Notes: generated by a model from the sequence alone, not told the origin. DNA of 64,000 nt from Miscanthus floridulus (GCF_019320115.1 NC_089597.1:119232000-119295999), one strand, 5' to 3'. Positions 22,084 through 34,403 are shown, counted from the stretch's first letter. Translations and numbers: made by a program.

Positions 22084-24591
22084 ATGGTTCACATCAAGAA
22101 TGTTGGAGGTGGTCCCGGTGATGAGGATCCGAGGCGTCCGCCTTGCTTGCCTGCAGATCCAAAAAGCAAGGCAACAAAGAAGCTGGCAACAAAGAAGCGC
22201 AAGTATCTAGATGTAGATATAGCTAGAGCAGCCGCAGTTGCAGAGGCCATAGAGCATGCTAAGAGGGGAGGTGCTCGTAGTGGTGTAGTCATTGCAGATC
22301 AGCAGCTTCCACCAGTGACAATAGAAGCACTTGAGCATGTTGAGCGCTGTGATAGTGGTCCAGCTGGGATCGTCATGGTTGCAGGACGGTGAGTTGTCTT
22401 GGATGAGAGTCAGCCACTAGGGGAGTCATAGCAGGAGCCACAGGTAGCAGAGCAGACTCAGGAGGGACAGCAGGCCTAGGAGACAGAGCAGGCACCTCAG
22501 CCATAGCTTTGCTGCTCTGGTCGTACTTGTGCTCCAGTCACATCGAGGGTAGATACACAGCGGAGGGGTTCTCATCCACCGCCTAGACCACAGGGTTCGC
22601 CTCTAGTGACTCATATAGATCTGAGGGCCGCCATAGCCAAGCAGGTGCAGCAACTCTGATTTATGAAGTTTGAGCAGTGGTTTCCGTTGAGGTGAGATGA
22701 GCGTGCATCAGAGGGCTTCTACACACCACTGTAGGAGGATTTCTACAATGCGTATCTTAACAGTGGAGCTATTTTTAGATCTTAGAGGGTGTGCAATATA
22801 GAGTCTATTGTTGCAGCAGCTGGAGAGCACATTCACCCCTACCTTTCTTACCTGCTAGGGTTGACAGACTTACTTGGATGGACAGGATTGTATGTTCCAT
22901 CTTAGGTCCGTCAGTTCTATGCTTCTCTCTAGATTGACACACAACATAGATTCATACACTTTGCATTCAATGGTAGAGATTATAGGCTAATGAGCACTAG
23001 GGTCAGAGAGATACTCAGGCTTCAGGAGCAGCCCGTCTAGCTACACGAGGTTTGCTATGTACAGACAACACCCCCCAGATGTCCTCATGGCGGGATGGTG
23101 CCTCCTACTGATCTAGTCCGCCACTGCTTCACAGAGCCATTCGGCGAGGGGTCGAGCAGGACACCTAGTGATCTTACTCCCATTACTAGAGTGCTTGATG
23201 CCATTATGAGAAGGACACTGCTTCCGAGGATGGGGTATCGCGAGGGCTTGACTTGCATCTAGTTGTGACTACTGAACTGTCTGATGCAGCAGACAGTGTT
23301 TGATATTTGGGATCTTCTTCTATCAGAGATGGAGGACACTATTGCTGAGGGGTTTAGAGGTCACTAACAGTTGCCCTATGCCCACTGGATCACATTTCTT
23401 ATTCACAGGGCAGTTACAGTGAGGCCGCCTGAGATGCTAGCTGAGTACAGTGGTGCTACGACAGAGTTCCCTGCATATAACCTGACTCAGATGATCTGCC
23501 ATAGTACACTGACTGCACCTAGCTAGCCACATCATTGTCTAGATGTGCCAGAGACAGCAACCTAGTAGGATGATACTATCAGGGGCATAGCAGCTATAGA
23601 GGGGGAGCAGTTGGATGCTCAGCATGAGGGGATGGTCGAGAGCGACCCCAGTGACAGCTTAGATGAGGACTACCATGATATTCCTCAGATGCCTCCATGA
23701 TGACATGATCATGAGGCCAGTAGCTCTAGTTCAGCTCCATCTGCACCGTACACAGACCCTGCTCTATTTGCCATACTTGAGCGGATGAGGCAGGATCAGG
23801 CTCGCTAGGCTCAGGAGACCGCCGCTACCTTTACACAGTTCTAGGCTTGACAGGATGAGTTTTAGCGGTAGCAGCAGGCCATACAGTAGCAGTAGTAGGC
23901 CATGCATCAGCAACAACTCCTTATGCAGCAGCAGCTCCTTAGATTTATGTAGCATGTAGTGACAGCTATTGGGGTTCCACCACCATAGTCTTCACCCTAG
24001 CTTGGTCAGCCTACCACCACTTCTATGACTCCAGCGTTACAGCCTAGTGGGCTTCAGAGTCAGGGACAACCACTAGCACAGTTTGCTTCACCTATAGAGC
24101 AGGTGTTCTAGTGGTTTGCTTTGCCTGTGATAGGCCCGCAGTTCACACCTCTCTAGACGGGCTTTACACAGGCTCAGACTTCTTCGCTGCTAGTGCCAGA
24201 GACTATAGTGTCTAGGAGCCTTGGTGCATCCTTCAGTGAGTTGATAGGGCAGCCTACTCTGCTATATTTGCATGTCCTAGGTCCTATCATTGCACCTATT
24301 ACCAGGACTATAGAGATGCTCCCTTCGTTAGTGGCATCATCAGAGCCAGCTGCGCTAGTCATACCTACACAGTCTACAATAGTTCTAGTTGTTGATCCGA
24401 CCTAGACTGCTTCAGCATCGCTTCTAGCTATAGAGGGCCAGACAGCTTAGAGCTCTGGTTCAGATGATGATGACACTCAGTTCTAGCTTGCTCCTTGTAC
24501 CTCAGCGTCCGACTCATCCGCTGCTGCCCCGCCGACCGACCCTTAGGTTTTGGTGTTTGATGCTAAAGGGGAGAGGGATCGAGTATGCTAG
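22084..24591 (+). pseudogene. Env-like third ORF of Sirevirus C, about 36 in-frame stops
   Basis: From ATG 22084 one frame can be followed for about 2.5 kb with no indel. It is interrupted by about 28 TAG, 7 TGA and 1 TAA by my count. Nearly every TAG fits a lost CAG (Gln) codon, and Gln-rich stretches flank them. The first part is basic (a Lys-rich cluster within the first 45 residues). The centre resembles the domain annotated in grasses as putative plant transposon protein, also reported as the Sirevirus env-like ORF. The end is rich in Gln, Ser, Thr and Pro. I see no convincing signal peptide or transmembrane segment, so an envelope function is not supported by sequence. The first stop is TGA 22390-22392. 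Confidence 0.75.
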
Positions 24592-25070
24592 ACTTAGGGG
24601 GAGCGACTTAGGGGGAGCTTAGTTTACTTAGACTATCTATTATATTTGGTTTTCATGTGTGATACACTATTATGCATTTGTTGTGTGTTTACTTTTATGC
24701 ATTAAACTATTTATGTGATAGTGATATCTACGTGATCGTGATAAATGACATGTGTGTGTGATAGTGATATCTACGTGATCATGATATATGACATATGTGC
24801 TCTCTACTTTGAATTAGTTATATGTCATATCACTTGTACTATGATCATTTGCTTTGCTTCCGAGTTTCACTCCGATGCAAATGAGTTTCATTACTTGTAC
24901 TCATGCTTATTTCATATCTTTTGAGTACATCATGTTGGCTTGGGTCATATAAGCTTGCCTAACACTTTTGTTCTTATTGCCAAAAGCTTATATGAACCAA
25001 GCATGTTAAAAACCTCATCTCTTTCACATACTCGAGGTGGTATTGTCATCAATCACCAAAAAGGGGAGAT
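24592..25070 (+). other. Sirevirus C 3' UTR and polypurine tract
   Basis: A non-coding stretch with a near-exact short repeat (GTGATAGTGATATCTACGTG at about 24715 and again at about 24758). It ends with the polypurine tract, five A, four G and AGAT at 25058-25070, directly abutting the 3' LTR. Confidence 0.75.
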
Positions 25071-26507
25071 TGAAAGCATCTAGGCCCCTAGTTGGGTTTC
25101 GGTGATTAATGACAATACGTGATTACTGTGACTAACATGTGTTTTGTAGAGGCAATTAAGTTAGGTCATGGTAATGGAGATCGATTGGGCAATCATGGTG
25201 GTCATGCCCCTACGATAGAAATCATTTTGGTTTTCAAAGGATGGACGATAAGGTTAAGGATGGACTAGTTCTAAGTGTTGTTTGGAGTTGAAGAGACATT
25301 TAGAGTAGTTTAGGACTTTATTTTTCCTTTGGCCATACTATTAAGGGGGGTATGGACAGGTAGCTTGACCTAGGTGAGTCTAGTGAGTTAGGTGTGGTGC
25401 ACACTTGCTAAATCTAGCACTAGGTAGCTCCAAAATAGCCCTTAGATCCAATGGAGCAAACTTCATTCACATATGATTGAGAGTTGGAAGTGAATGGAGG
25501 GTCAAATACTGACCGGATGCTGGCTCAGGGTCTGGTCAGTTCATTTGACTGAGGTGTTTTCATCTGGTGCGACCGGACGCTGAGAGATCAAGTGACCGGA
25601 CGCTGAGGGCCAGCGTCCGATCGACTCTAGTAAGGTTCTAGAGAGGGAAAATCTTGATCGGACACGTCCAGTCAGTGCTAGCGTTCGGTCATACTGTAAA
25701 CACTAGAGTTTGGGGTGAACTGACCGGCGCATCCGGTCAATGTGATCGGAGCGTCCGGTCACCCCGAGAGGCACATAACGGTTCATTTTTTAGCCCATGT
25801 TATAAATACTTCCTCCATTCGTGTGTGGGGGTACTTTTGCTCATTTCAACAGCTGAGAAACATCCTTGAGAGTGCCAAGAAGAGCAAGGTCCTAGTGAGG
25901 TGATTGAGATTCGAGAATCCCAAAGAGAGCCCTAATTAGTGAGATCAAGAGTAGCAAAGTGTGCATCCACCCTTCTCATTAGGCTTGTCGTGGTCAAGTG
26001 AGAGTTCGTGCTTGTTACTCTTGGTGATCGCCATCACCTAGATGGCTTGGTAGTGATTGGGATATTGGTGATCATCCGGCGGTGCTTGTGGATGACCCAA
26101 CTCAAGTTGTGAGCGGTTATGGGTGATTTACCACGACGGAGTGTTGAAGAATCAACCCATAGAGAGCACTTGATCCTTGCGCGTATCAAGGGGGAGCTAC
26201 ACCCTTGCGCAGATGCTCCAATAAGGACTAGTGGGGAGTGGCGACTCTCCGATACCTCGGCAAAACATCACCGCGTTCCTCCTTCTCTCTTTACTTTGAG
26301 CAATTCAATTCTTGTCATTTACATTCCTAGAATTGCCATGCTAGAGTCGGATTGGAACTTAGGGTGCTAAACTTTTGTGTGTTAGATCAATAGAAACACC
26401 TTCTAGGCACAAGGGGTTCATTGGGCTATCCGTAGAGTTTAATTATTGCAAAGAAATATAGAATTAGCCCAATTCATCCCCCCCTCTTAGGCATCTTGAT
26501 CCTTTTA
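25071..26507 (+). repeat. 3' LTR of Sirevirus C
   Basis: A 1437-bp copy of the 5' LTR. TATAAAT lies at 25801-25807 and the CCGGACGC motif cluster at about 25510-25760. The terminus has changed from CCTTTCA to CCTTTTA (26501-26507), one C-to-T change in the terminal dinucleotide region. Confidence 0.95.
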
Positions 26508-26512
26508 CCACT
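26508..26512. repeat. Right 5-bp target-site duplication of element C (CCACT)
   Basis: CCACT directly follows the 3' LTR and matches 13464-13468. Confidence 0.9.
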
Positions 26513-27333
26513 CATCTCCATCATAGATTCAACATTTTTGTGAGATTGGGAGAGAATCCAAGTGCATTGCTTGAGTGTTTGCATTTAGAGGCACTTGGTG
26601 TTTGTGTTTCGCTGCGGAATTCGCTTGTTACTCTTGGTGGTTGCCGCCACCTAGACAGCTTGGAGCAGCGAGGATCGTCGAGCGGAGGTTGGTGATTGTC
26701 TCCGGCTCCAAACATGGTGATTGTGAGGGGTTCTTGACCTTTCCCCAGCGGAGAGCCAAAAGGTACTCTGGTGAATGGCTCATGGCTTGTGTGATCCTCA
26801 TCTTGTGTTGGTTGTGCGGCACCCTATTTAGGGTTTGGTGTGTGATGCCAATTAGCGCGTGAACCTCCAAGTGAGTGAATCGCCACAACGAGGACTAGCT
26901 TGCCGGCAAGCAAGTGAACCTCGGTAAAAAATCATTGTGTCATCATTTGATTTCGAGGTGATTGGTCTTCATTGGTATTTATCCTTGTGATTGATTGGTT
27001 CACTCCTCGACACGGCGGTATAACCATCTTGCTCACTCTCTCTACATTACCGCAAACTAGTTATTAAGCTCTTTAGTATAGCTAGTTGTGAGAGCTTGTT
27101 AGTTTGGTTTGTGTGGCTCTTTAGTTAGCCTTTGAGAGCACACTAACTTAGTATAGTGACATAGCCATTGTGTGGTTAGAAACTATAGAAACTAGAATTG
27201 TGGTAGGTGGCTTGCATTTTAGTAGGCTAGCGCAACACTTGCTTCACCTCATAGTTGTCTAACCGGTTTGCTAAGTGTTATTGTAGAATTTTTTAATAGG
27301 CTATTCACCCCCTCTAGCCATTAGGACATTTCA
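26513..27333 (+). repeat. 3' LTR of Sirevirus B, right part
   Basis: Continuation of the LTR interrupted at 13468. It ends with CCCCCTCTAGCCATTAGGAC then ATTTCA at 27333, the usual copia LTR end. Sequence to the right is unrelated to the element, so 27333/27334 is its outer edge. The matching 5' flank is lost, so B's own target duplication cannot be tested. Confidence 0.8.
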
Positions 27334-28705
27334 GCAGCCCTGATGATTGGTCCTCCGTCATCCTCATCCTCACCCCCACCCTCATCCCTGTCCCCCGACC
27401 CCGCCCTCCCTTAATCCCAGAGTAGGTCACTGCTGACCTCCGTCGCGCCGCCTCTACCCCATCGACCCCGTCCTCCCCTAACCTCTACCATGACGCTTCC
27501 GCCATCCTCGTCCTTGCCCCCGCCCCTCGACCCAGCCCTCCCCTAAACCCAGAGCAGGTCGATGATGATCTCCACCATGATGCCCTCACCGCCCACCCCA
27601 CCCAACCACCTTCTCCCGCTACCTTACCCCACCGTCGTCTCACCTGCCTCCACCGCCGTGTCGTGGTCGCCACCCCCAAAATCTCCTTCTAAGCCCGCCG
27701 GGAACAGATCCCCTAACCCGCCATCGTCGTCTTCTTCTTCATCTCTAGTGGGGGGGTGGACACGGTCGAAGCTATGTCGCTTGGGAGCAGGGTTGCGTGG
27801 GCGCGGGCGCGTGGGAGCGAGCATCGCGCTAGAGCGCGACGGTCGCGTAGTAGAATTTCCGCTACAAGTAGTAATACGAAGCAAGGAATCAAGGAGTTTT
27901 AATTTGCTTCTTGGATCACATATAGATGCAACAAACAAAGCAGAACATACCAAATTATATTATTGAAGAAAAAAAGAAAATCCAAACTATAGAAAACAGG
28001 AAAAGGAAACGAAAAGCAACATGGCGTCTATGTTGGCCTCGATGATCTCTCGCGGTCCTAGAGTGGATTGGCGGGGTGAACTCCTGTCTCCTGGCTTGGA
28101 ATTGTAACACTGCTCAATGCTCACCATACCAGGTCGCCCGGCGGAAGGGCTGATGCCGCCTCAGCTGTCGTTCATGAGGTGCATCTGACGTGGTCGATGG
28201 ATAAGGCAGGGACTGTGCTGTTCTATGTGCTTCCAGCCTTCAACGACTAGTTGGCATTGAGAACTTCAATGGGTCTTACATTGTTGGGCCCTCCAATATA
28301 GTGGTGGCACAGAGAGCCCTTGGATGAACTTTTGAAACAAATGGTCCATTAGTGCACCCTGCATTGTGTATACTAGAAGAACACCCCGCGCGTTGCGGCA
28401 GGAACTACTGATTTGGAATGAAATTTCACTATTCATATAATTCTTAGAAAGAGATTAACTATTATAAATTAATGTTAGTGGATAGCGTGGCACGCTGATG
28501 TGGACAACTAAATGTATGTTAGTGGATGATATGTCTCGCTGACGTAGATATCATAATTGCTTATGCTAGGGGACTTTAATTGCAAGTGATAGTTGACTGA
28601 TGTGGTAGACACCTTACATGTCAAGATAATATTCTAGTGGGGTTTAGAATTATAAGAGATATAGATTATATGAGCAGTATTTATTAATTTTTACAAATAT
28701 ATACT
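27334..28705. other. GC-rich segment with internal 132-bp offset duplication, no gene assigned
   Basis: 27340-27850 is GC-rich and Pro/Ser/Arg coding-like in several frames. Two related blocks start near 27353 and 27485 (for example GACCCCGCCCTCCC at 27397 against GACCCAGCCCTCCC at 27529), an offset of 132 bp. The minus strand has a Gly/Asp/Glu-rich frame over 27953-27624 with no recognised domain. The rest to 28705 is unremarkable. It may be a decayed first exon captured from a gene. Confidence 0.4.
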
Positions 28706-30300
28706 TGTTGACACCAATTTTGGCATACCCAAAAATGTGTAAAAATATTTATACCATATTAAATAAAATGGTATAGATGATCAAGTTTTATATGAATATG
28801 ATATACGCAAATAAGAAATCATATAACATCGCTAAAGAGGAAAAGAAGATGGAGCAAAAAGAAAAAGGGTACACACATGTACATATATGCATGAGCGTGT
28901 TCACGCTTGGAAAGAAAATGAAACGTGTGTGTGTGTGTGTCTATATATATATGAGGTTGGCTATGAAATATAGTGCATACAAATATGCATGATGAGTGAA
29001 GGTGTATACCTATATAGGGTTCTAAATTCTAAAGGGAGTTGACAGCATAATCTATCATATAAGTGACGTGGTGATTATTCAAAAGGAGAAAGAAAAAGAT
29101 AATGACTTATGCAAATGTATATGCACGTACGGAACAAGTCGGACCATGGATCCTCTCATACGGCGCTGCGGGAGTAAATAAGTATTATCACATGTCCCAT
29201 AAATACACCCGACCGTAAATCCAAACACACTTTGCACTCGCGTGGATTAAAGTATGATCATGCAACGTAGTATAGTGGTGTACTACCTAGCGTGTAGCGC
29301 TACGTATGCCGGCCAGGAGATAAACCTCCCCATTTTCCTTTATTAAATTAATTACTTCAATCTAAAGATAAAGTGGCCCACAAGCAGGGAGCAGCAGGTC
29401 TCGATGCGACCAAGTCCAAGTCCAAAGACGATTCAAACTCCCACGAACTTCACGCTCCCTCTCTACTTGTTCGGATCAAACCACCTCCCGAAGGGACGCG
29501 GTGTTGACACGATTTTTGGCTCACTTATATTATGTGCAATATTTGCTTTAAATAAATATAAATGATATATATATATATATGTCATTTATATATATATGGC
29601 CTAATTCCATAATAAGAGAAATAATATTGGCTATGAAAGTCAGTGCATCCAAGAGCGCACGACAAGCAAAGGTGTGTGCTCGTGTATTTCGTTTGTGTAA
29701 ATCAAATACCATGTACTCATGTGAATACGTGGCCGGCTGGCAAATCATCCGAAGAGCACATATGAAAATAAAATACTTTGTTGATTGACTAAAATAATCA
29801 ATCATTTTCAATGTCAAAAGATGATGTGGTGATTAGTGGAAAATTAAGAAGAAGAAAAGAAAGCTAGAATAAAGAAAGGAGGACATATACGCATATATGC
29901 ATGAACATGACTATATCTTGGCAAAGTATATATAGTGACAAAAGCACGGCTATTACATGTCATATTAAAAACGCTCGGCCGTAAATACATACACGCTTCC
30001 ATACGCATGGATTAAAAAAAAAAGAGACCATGCAAATACGTACGTGTGTGTACATACACAGTAAACGTATAGCACATATGTGTATGCCGGCAAGGAGGGA
30101 GCTCCTGAACGCGCTCTACACATTCAAACTGAGTCAAGCGCTGGTCATACACAACTCCCATGCACGTTCAACAAGCGCGCGCAAAGTTCAAACTCCAGCG
30201 CGCCGGCGTTATTAGCGAAGGGAAATCAAACTCCAGAGCGCCAAGCAGTCCAGCAACCGCTCCTGCAGTAGACCTTGACGTGATTTCAAATCAGACGAAC
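28706..30300 (+). repeat. Two diverged ~800-bp copies beginning TGTTGACAC
   Basis: A module starts TGTTGACACCAATTTTGGC near 28707 and again TGTTGACACGATTTTTGGC near 29503. Matching landmarks follow in the same order in each: GGCTATGAAA...GTGCAT, GACGTGGTGATTA or GATGTGGTGATTA, ATATATGCATGA, ACATGTC with CGTAAAT, and CGTGGATTAAA or GCATGGATTAAA. The TGTTGACAC start is typical of many grass Ty3 LTRs, so these may be diverged LTR copies, but I see no PBS, PPT or internal region. Confidence 0.5.
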
Positions 30301-31020
30301 CGCTGGTTGCTTGTCTATAAGTAGCAGGCTAGTGCAAACGTCCGGCTTCCCACACATACACATACACACTCGCTCTCTGATCACAGTGCCGCCAGGCTGC
30401 TGCCACATACACACATACACCCGCTCTCTGATCACAGTGCCGCCAGGCTGCCTCTCTGCCGCATCACCAGAGGCCACAAGCCTACGACGCCGTTGCTGCA
30501 CTAGTTGGAGTTTCAGGGAAGGTGAGAAGCGCATCATGGTGTTCATCTGATTTGCTTCCTCTCTCTGTCCATCTTCACGGCTTTACAGTGCTCGGCGACA
30601 ACCAAATCTTCATCGGTAACTTGTGCCTCGGTATACGGCTGGCCTATGTCATTGAGGATGAGCAGTGCACGTAGGTCTTACCCCGATAAAAGGTAAAAGA
30701 AATGGTGATGATTGCGCTATGCGCATGGGCTGCAAGCCCCGGTAAAAGGTCGGCCAACAGTGCCACGACCGCACTATGTGCATGGGCTTTGTGCCCCGGT
30801 AAAGGTGTGAAAGGCCAGCAAATATGGCTCTGTGAAATTTAGGTCGGACGCGCTGTGGCTCCACCCCGGTTACGTTCATGGTGAAAATTCGGTTGGGCGC
30901 GATCTTGGCTCCAACCTGGTTAAAGGTTCATGGTACAAAATTGGTGGACGCGCTCCACCCGGTTCATGGTAAATTTGATATGGACGTGAATCGGCTCCAT
31001 ATCTAATAAATCTACATATG
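30301..31020. repeat. Promoter-like and tandem-repeat stretch
   Basis: TCTATAAGTAGC near 30315 could be a TATA box. A 51-bp unit with CGCTCTCTGATCACAGTGCC is tandemly duplicated at about 30370 and 30421. From 30670 to 30980 short phrases recur (CCCCGGTAAAAGG, GCATGGGCT, GGTTCATGGT). This resembles the end of an LTR and leader of an unclassified element, continuing the module before it. No ORF is recognised. Confidence 0.35.
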
Positions 31021-33057
31021 TTTTGGCCATGGCAACGCCGGACCATTCTTATCATGTATCAAAGAAAATAAAGAACTCGCATGCTACTACCATGAAGAAA
31101 GATCATGCATGTGTTTCTATCAAATCAAAGAAACAATCATATATGCAAATGAAATTATATAAAAAACAAGACATTGACAACGTACTGCAACCCCAAATAA
31201 GTCTGCGTTGATCACTGCCACGGTTTTGTCGGCCTATCTCCATTCATACGGTTCATAAGAGAAAACAAATTTTGCATACTACAATCACCAAGGTTTTGCA
31301 TGCCAAAAGATAAAGTCTTAATTAAAACTGATACAAAAAAAATATCAGTGTTGTCTTGCATCCTACAATTGCGCATCACGTTATGTCTCCTAGTTGGACG
31401 TATGTGATCAGTACTAATCAAGTTACATGCTCAAAGTTTAAAACCCTTAATTAAATCAATGAACCGAGTAAAAGATGTTGCATATGTGCAAGCCATAGGC
31501 TAGTTAATTAGCATCCCTCTCGCCGAAATGCATACTAGCCTGCCTGCTCTGTCTTGCATGAACGGCGGATGATCGAACCGCCTATACCACATAGATGAAG
31601 TCAATTTAGTGTTGCATCAAAATCAACACGGCGCACTTGCATATACCTAGTCCTGGACTAATCAAAACTAGGACGCAAATAAGAAAACATGCACACTATG
31701 TTGTGGTCATGTTGTGGAATCAAATATGCCTAATCATGCATTAGACAAAATTACGCCGTTTTAAATGATGGCTAGACCGTGTAAATAAACTTAACTAAAT
31801 TTATTTCATCATATCAAATTCTATACCATGATTGCCCATGCTAATTAACCTGCTACGGCCCCAGGTTAGAATAACCAAAGTGTCATGAACATCAATATAG
31901 ATTTAGCTAAGCCAAATAAGCTTTGTCATATTTATCATAATTTCCAAGTGCATCATCCATGCCCAGCATAGGCCTTCCAAGTGCCATGCATAATGGGTAA
32001 ATTAAGTGTTGCATCTTAGCTAGATTGCATCCATGAATGTTCATGCCTAGCTCGTTAAAAAGGACAGACGAAATTAAATTGGATCATATAGCACCGTGCA
32101 CGCAAATCCCTGGCCAAACGCCGTACTATGAGTATGCATGCTAACCTTGATAAAATAAATTAATTGCAGGTGCCTCGGCCGAGTCGATGATGCGACATAT
32201 CTTTCTAGGCCATGGCAAATTAAATACTTTGGCTTAGCCCAAATAAATATTGCACCATATACTGAGTACATCTATGAACGGGCATCTAAAAACATGCTAA
32301 ATCATGATCTTAAATGATCCAAAAGACTATGTCAAATTTAGTCTTCAAAGTAAATTACGTGCATACATACCTGATACTATGCACCAAAGAAATGTCCATA
32401 CAAACAAACAAATCATTTCCTCATGGTCAAGATGCCGCATGCTGAGTTAGCTAAATTTAATGTCATATCATGATATGAACAAATAATTATATATTCACAC
32501 ATGCTTTGCATAGATTAACTACATGCATATCATGGGTCGCTAGAAAGCTAAACAAGCTAGCGACCAATTTTATAAGGAGTATACGTTAGCTCCTCAACAA
32601 ATGAAAATGTCATGTTTAAATAAAATAGCATGCATCAAGTTCAAGCCTATGCCAAGCATGCATATTCATCCATCCACGGCCACAAGATCGAAGACTTTGT
32701 TTTCTTTTGTAGCTTGTAATAGGAAGCCATATGATATAATCTTATTCTTTATGTACTCATGTTGGAACTCTTAATCAGGGGTGTTATCTTCGGAGATGTA
32801 ATTAACATAATTTTGATGCAAATATAAGAATTATGGAAGTATGGACTCGCAATACCTGCTTTTTCTCTTTTTGTCCCAATTAAATTTAACCAAAACCAAA
32901 TTTGTCTCCGCTGACGCGGAGACGGGTCATAGCCGCCCATTTCCCGCCATCAATACTCATATGCATAATATATAATACATAAAACCGGAATGGTATGCTG
33001 GAGCGCATCGGTATTGACACATTCCAATTCAGGAGGAAAACTAGAAGAGATACGTTT
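31021..33057. other. AT-rich intergenic DNA, nothing recognised
   Basis: I see no coding frame with recognisable motifs, no LTR ends, no tandem array and no MITE terminus in this stretch. Confidence 0.6.
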
Positions 33058-33210
33058 GGTTTGTGCCAAACTGCCAATGCATTCCCTTCAATTTGTTCTT
33101 CGATTTCACCTTGAGGCTTGAGCCACATCTTCATCCTCAATTCCGTTTCTTCTCCATCATCGGTATCCTCATGCAATTCAATACTATTGCCAACCCTGTT
33201 GAGCACCTGC
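33058..33210 (-). pseudogene. Exon-like fragment, product not recognised
   Basis: On the minus strand, after a good acceptor (pyrimidine-rich then GTGCAG), an open segment encodes an acidic, hydrophilic peptide beginning VLNRVGNSIELHED. It has an Asp/Glu-rich run followed by MKMWLKPQGEIEEQIEGNAL. It stays open further left but becomes hydrophobic and non-exon-like. No partner exon is seen nearby. It may be an isolated relic exon; I do not recognise the family. Confidence 0.3.
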
Positions 33211-34403
33211 ACAAACAACATCAACTAGAAACTTGATATTGCATGTTCTAAATATTCTAGTTAATAAAGAGATTTCTTAATTTACAAAACCTAGTCCATG
33301 CTATCTTATGTACAATACACGACTCCTACTAAATATTTTCAATTTAATTTTAATAAAAAAAAATAAAGTACATAAATATAAAACGATAAATACAACTTAT
33401 TAGCTAAAATAATCTCTATAAACCTATTGACCACTAAACCTATGTGTAGATCCTAGGTCCAAATCTAATCCTAGGACTAATTCTTATCAAAATGGTAGGC
33501 CTAATTCGATCGGGTCGGTCTAATACTCTAACTATAGTCTAAATCTAACCACTAGATAACTAAAGTGTAATCCTAGGTATTCTTGCCGATAGATCAAATG
33601 TAAAATAAAGTTTGTGCAATGCATCTTAAACTAATCTCAATTTGAATAGCGCCAGGCTATTCCAACTCCCTCAACCCTCTCTCTTTCCTTTCCTTCCCTC
33701 CTCTTTATTTTCAAATTATTCTAGGATTTCTAGCGATTTTCTCTCTTTTTATAGGCACGCGACGGAAAAGAGACCGCCACACCAATAGACGACAAAGGCC
33801 TCTCTCTTTCTAATTTTATTAACGATGGTGGGTGCATAATAAACCCATAAAAATTAAATTTATTTTTGTTAGGAATAAACCTGCTTGCGCCCCTAGCTAT
33901 GAGTGTGGTGTGAATTTCTTAATGCCGATTCCACTAGCAGTACCAAACAATACGTTACGATTACACATTTACACGTCAAAATGCGTCGAATGTGGCCAAA
34001 TAATACGAAATGTGTGCAACGGCCAACTTCAGAAAATATCACTCCAAACGGCTATATGTTTATTTATACTGCCTGCGGGTACAAATCTACTACCGCCGTT
34101 GTTTCAAGAGGCGGTATTTATAAATCGCATTTTTAGCCTAGATTTGCAAATCTTTTCCGTCCGCAACTATCTATTCTAAGCAAAAAAAAAAAAAAGTAAA
34201 AAATAAACAAAATCAAATCCCGCGAGGTGCAACGGTAACGGTTCCACACACGCCGCCCCGCTGGATCTTCGCCCGCAACTTCCGCATGCACGAGAAGTGA
34301 ACGCGCGCCGGCACAGGCACAGCTCACCGCGCCACCACGTCAGGGACCTTCCTCTTCTGCGCCTCGCCGCGCCGCGCCGTGGGGACCAGCAGGGGACCAC
34401 CGC
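33211..34403. other. Upstream region of the triple UBL gene
   Basis: AT-rich DNA turning GC-rich after about 34220. No gene is recognised. The last ~200 bp before the TATA box presumably holds the proximal promoter. Confidence 0.5.

Larger units (their letters stand above)
13469..26507 (+). mobile_element. Sirevirus C, complete 13.0-kb Ty1/copia element with env-like ORF
   Basis: A full-length plus-strand element in this order: 5' LTR 13469-14900, PBS 14903-14915, gag 14954-17369, pol 17384-20612, a 1.47-kb non-coding region with promoter-like features, an env-like ORF 22084-24591, PPT 25058-25070 and 3' LTR 25071-26507. Matching CCACT duplications flank it, so it inserted as a unit into the LTR of element B. 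Its LTRs differ by about ten bases in their first ~290 bp, nearly all transitions, so the insertion is not recent. Genus-level features (large gag with two knuckles, initiator Met PBS, boxed PPT, env-like third ORF) fit Sirevirus. All three ORFs are broken, so it is non-autonomous now. Confidence 0.95.
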
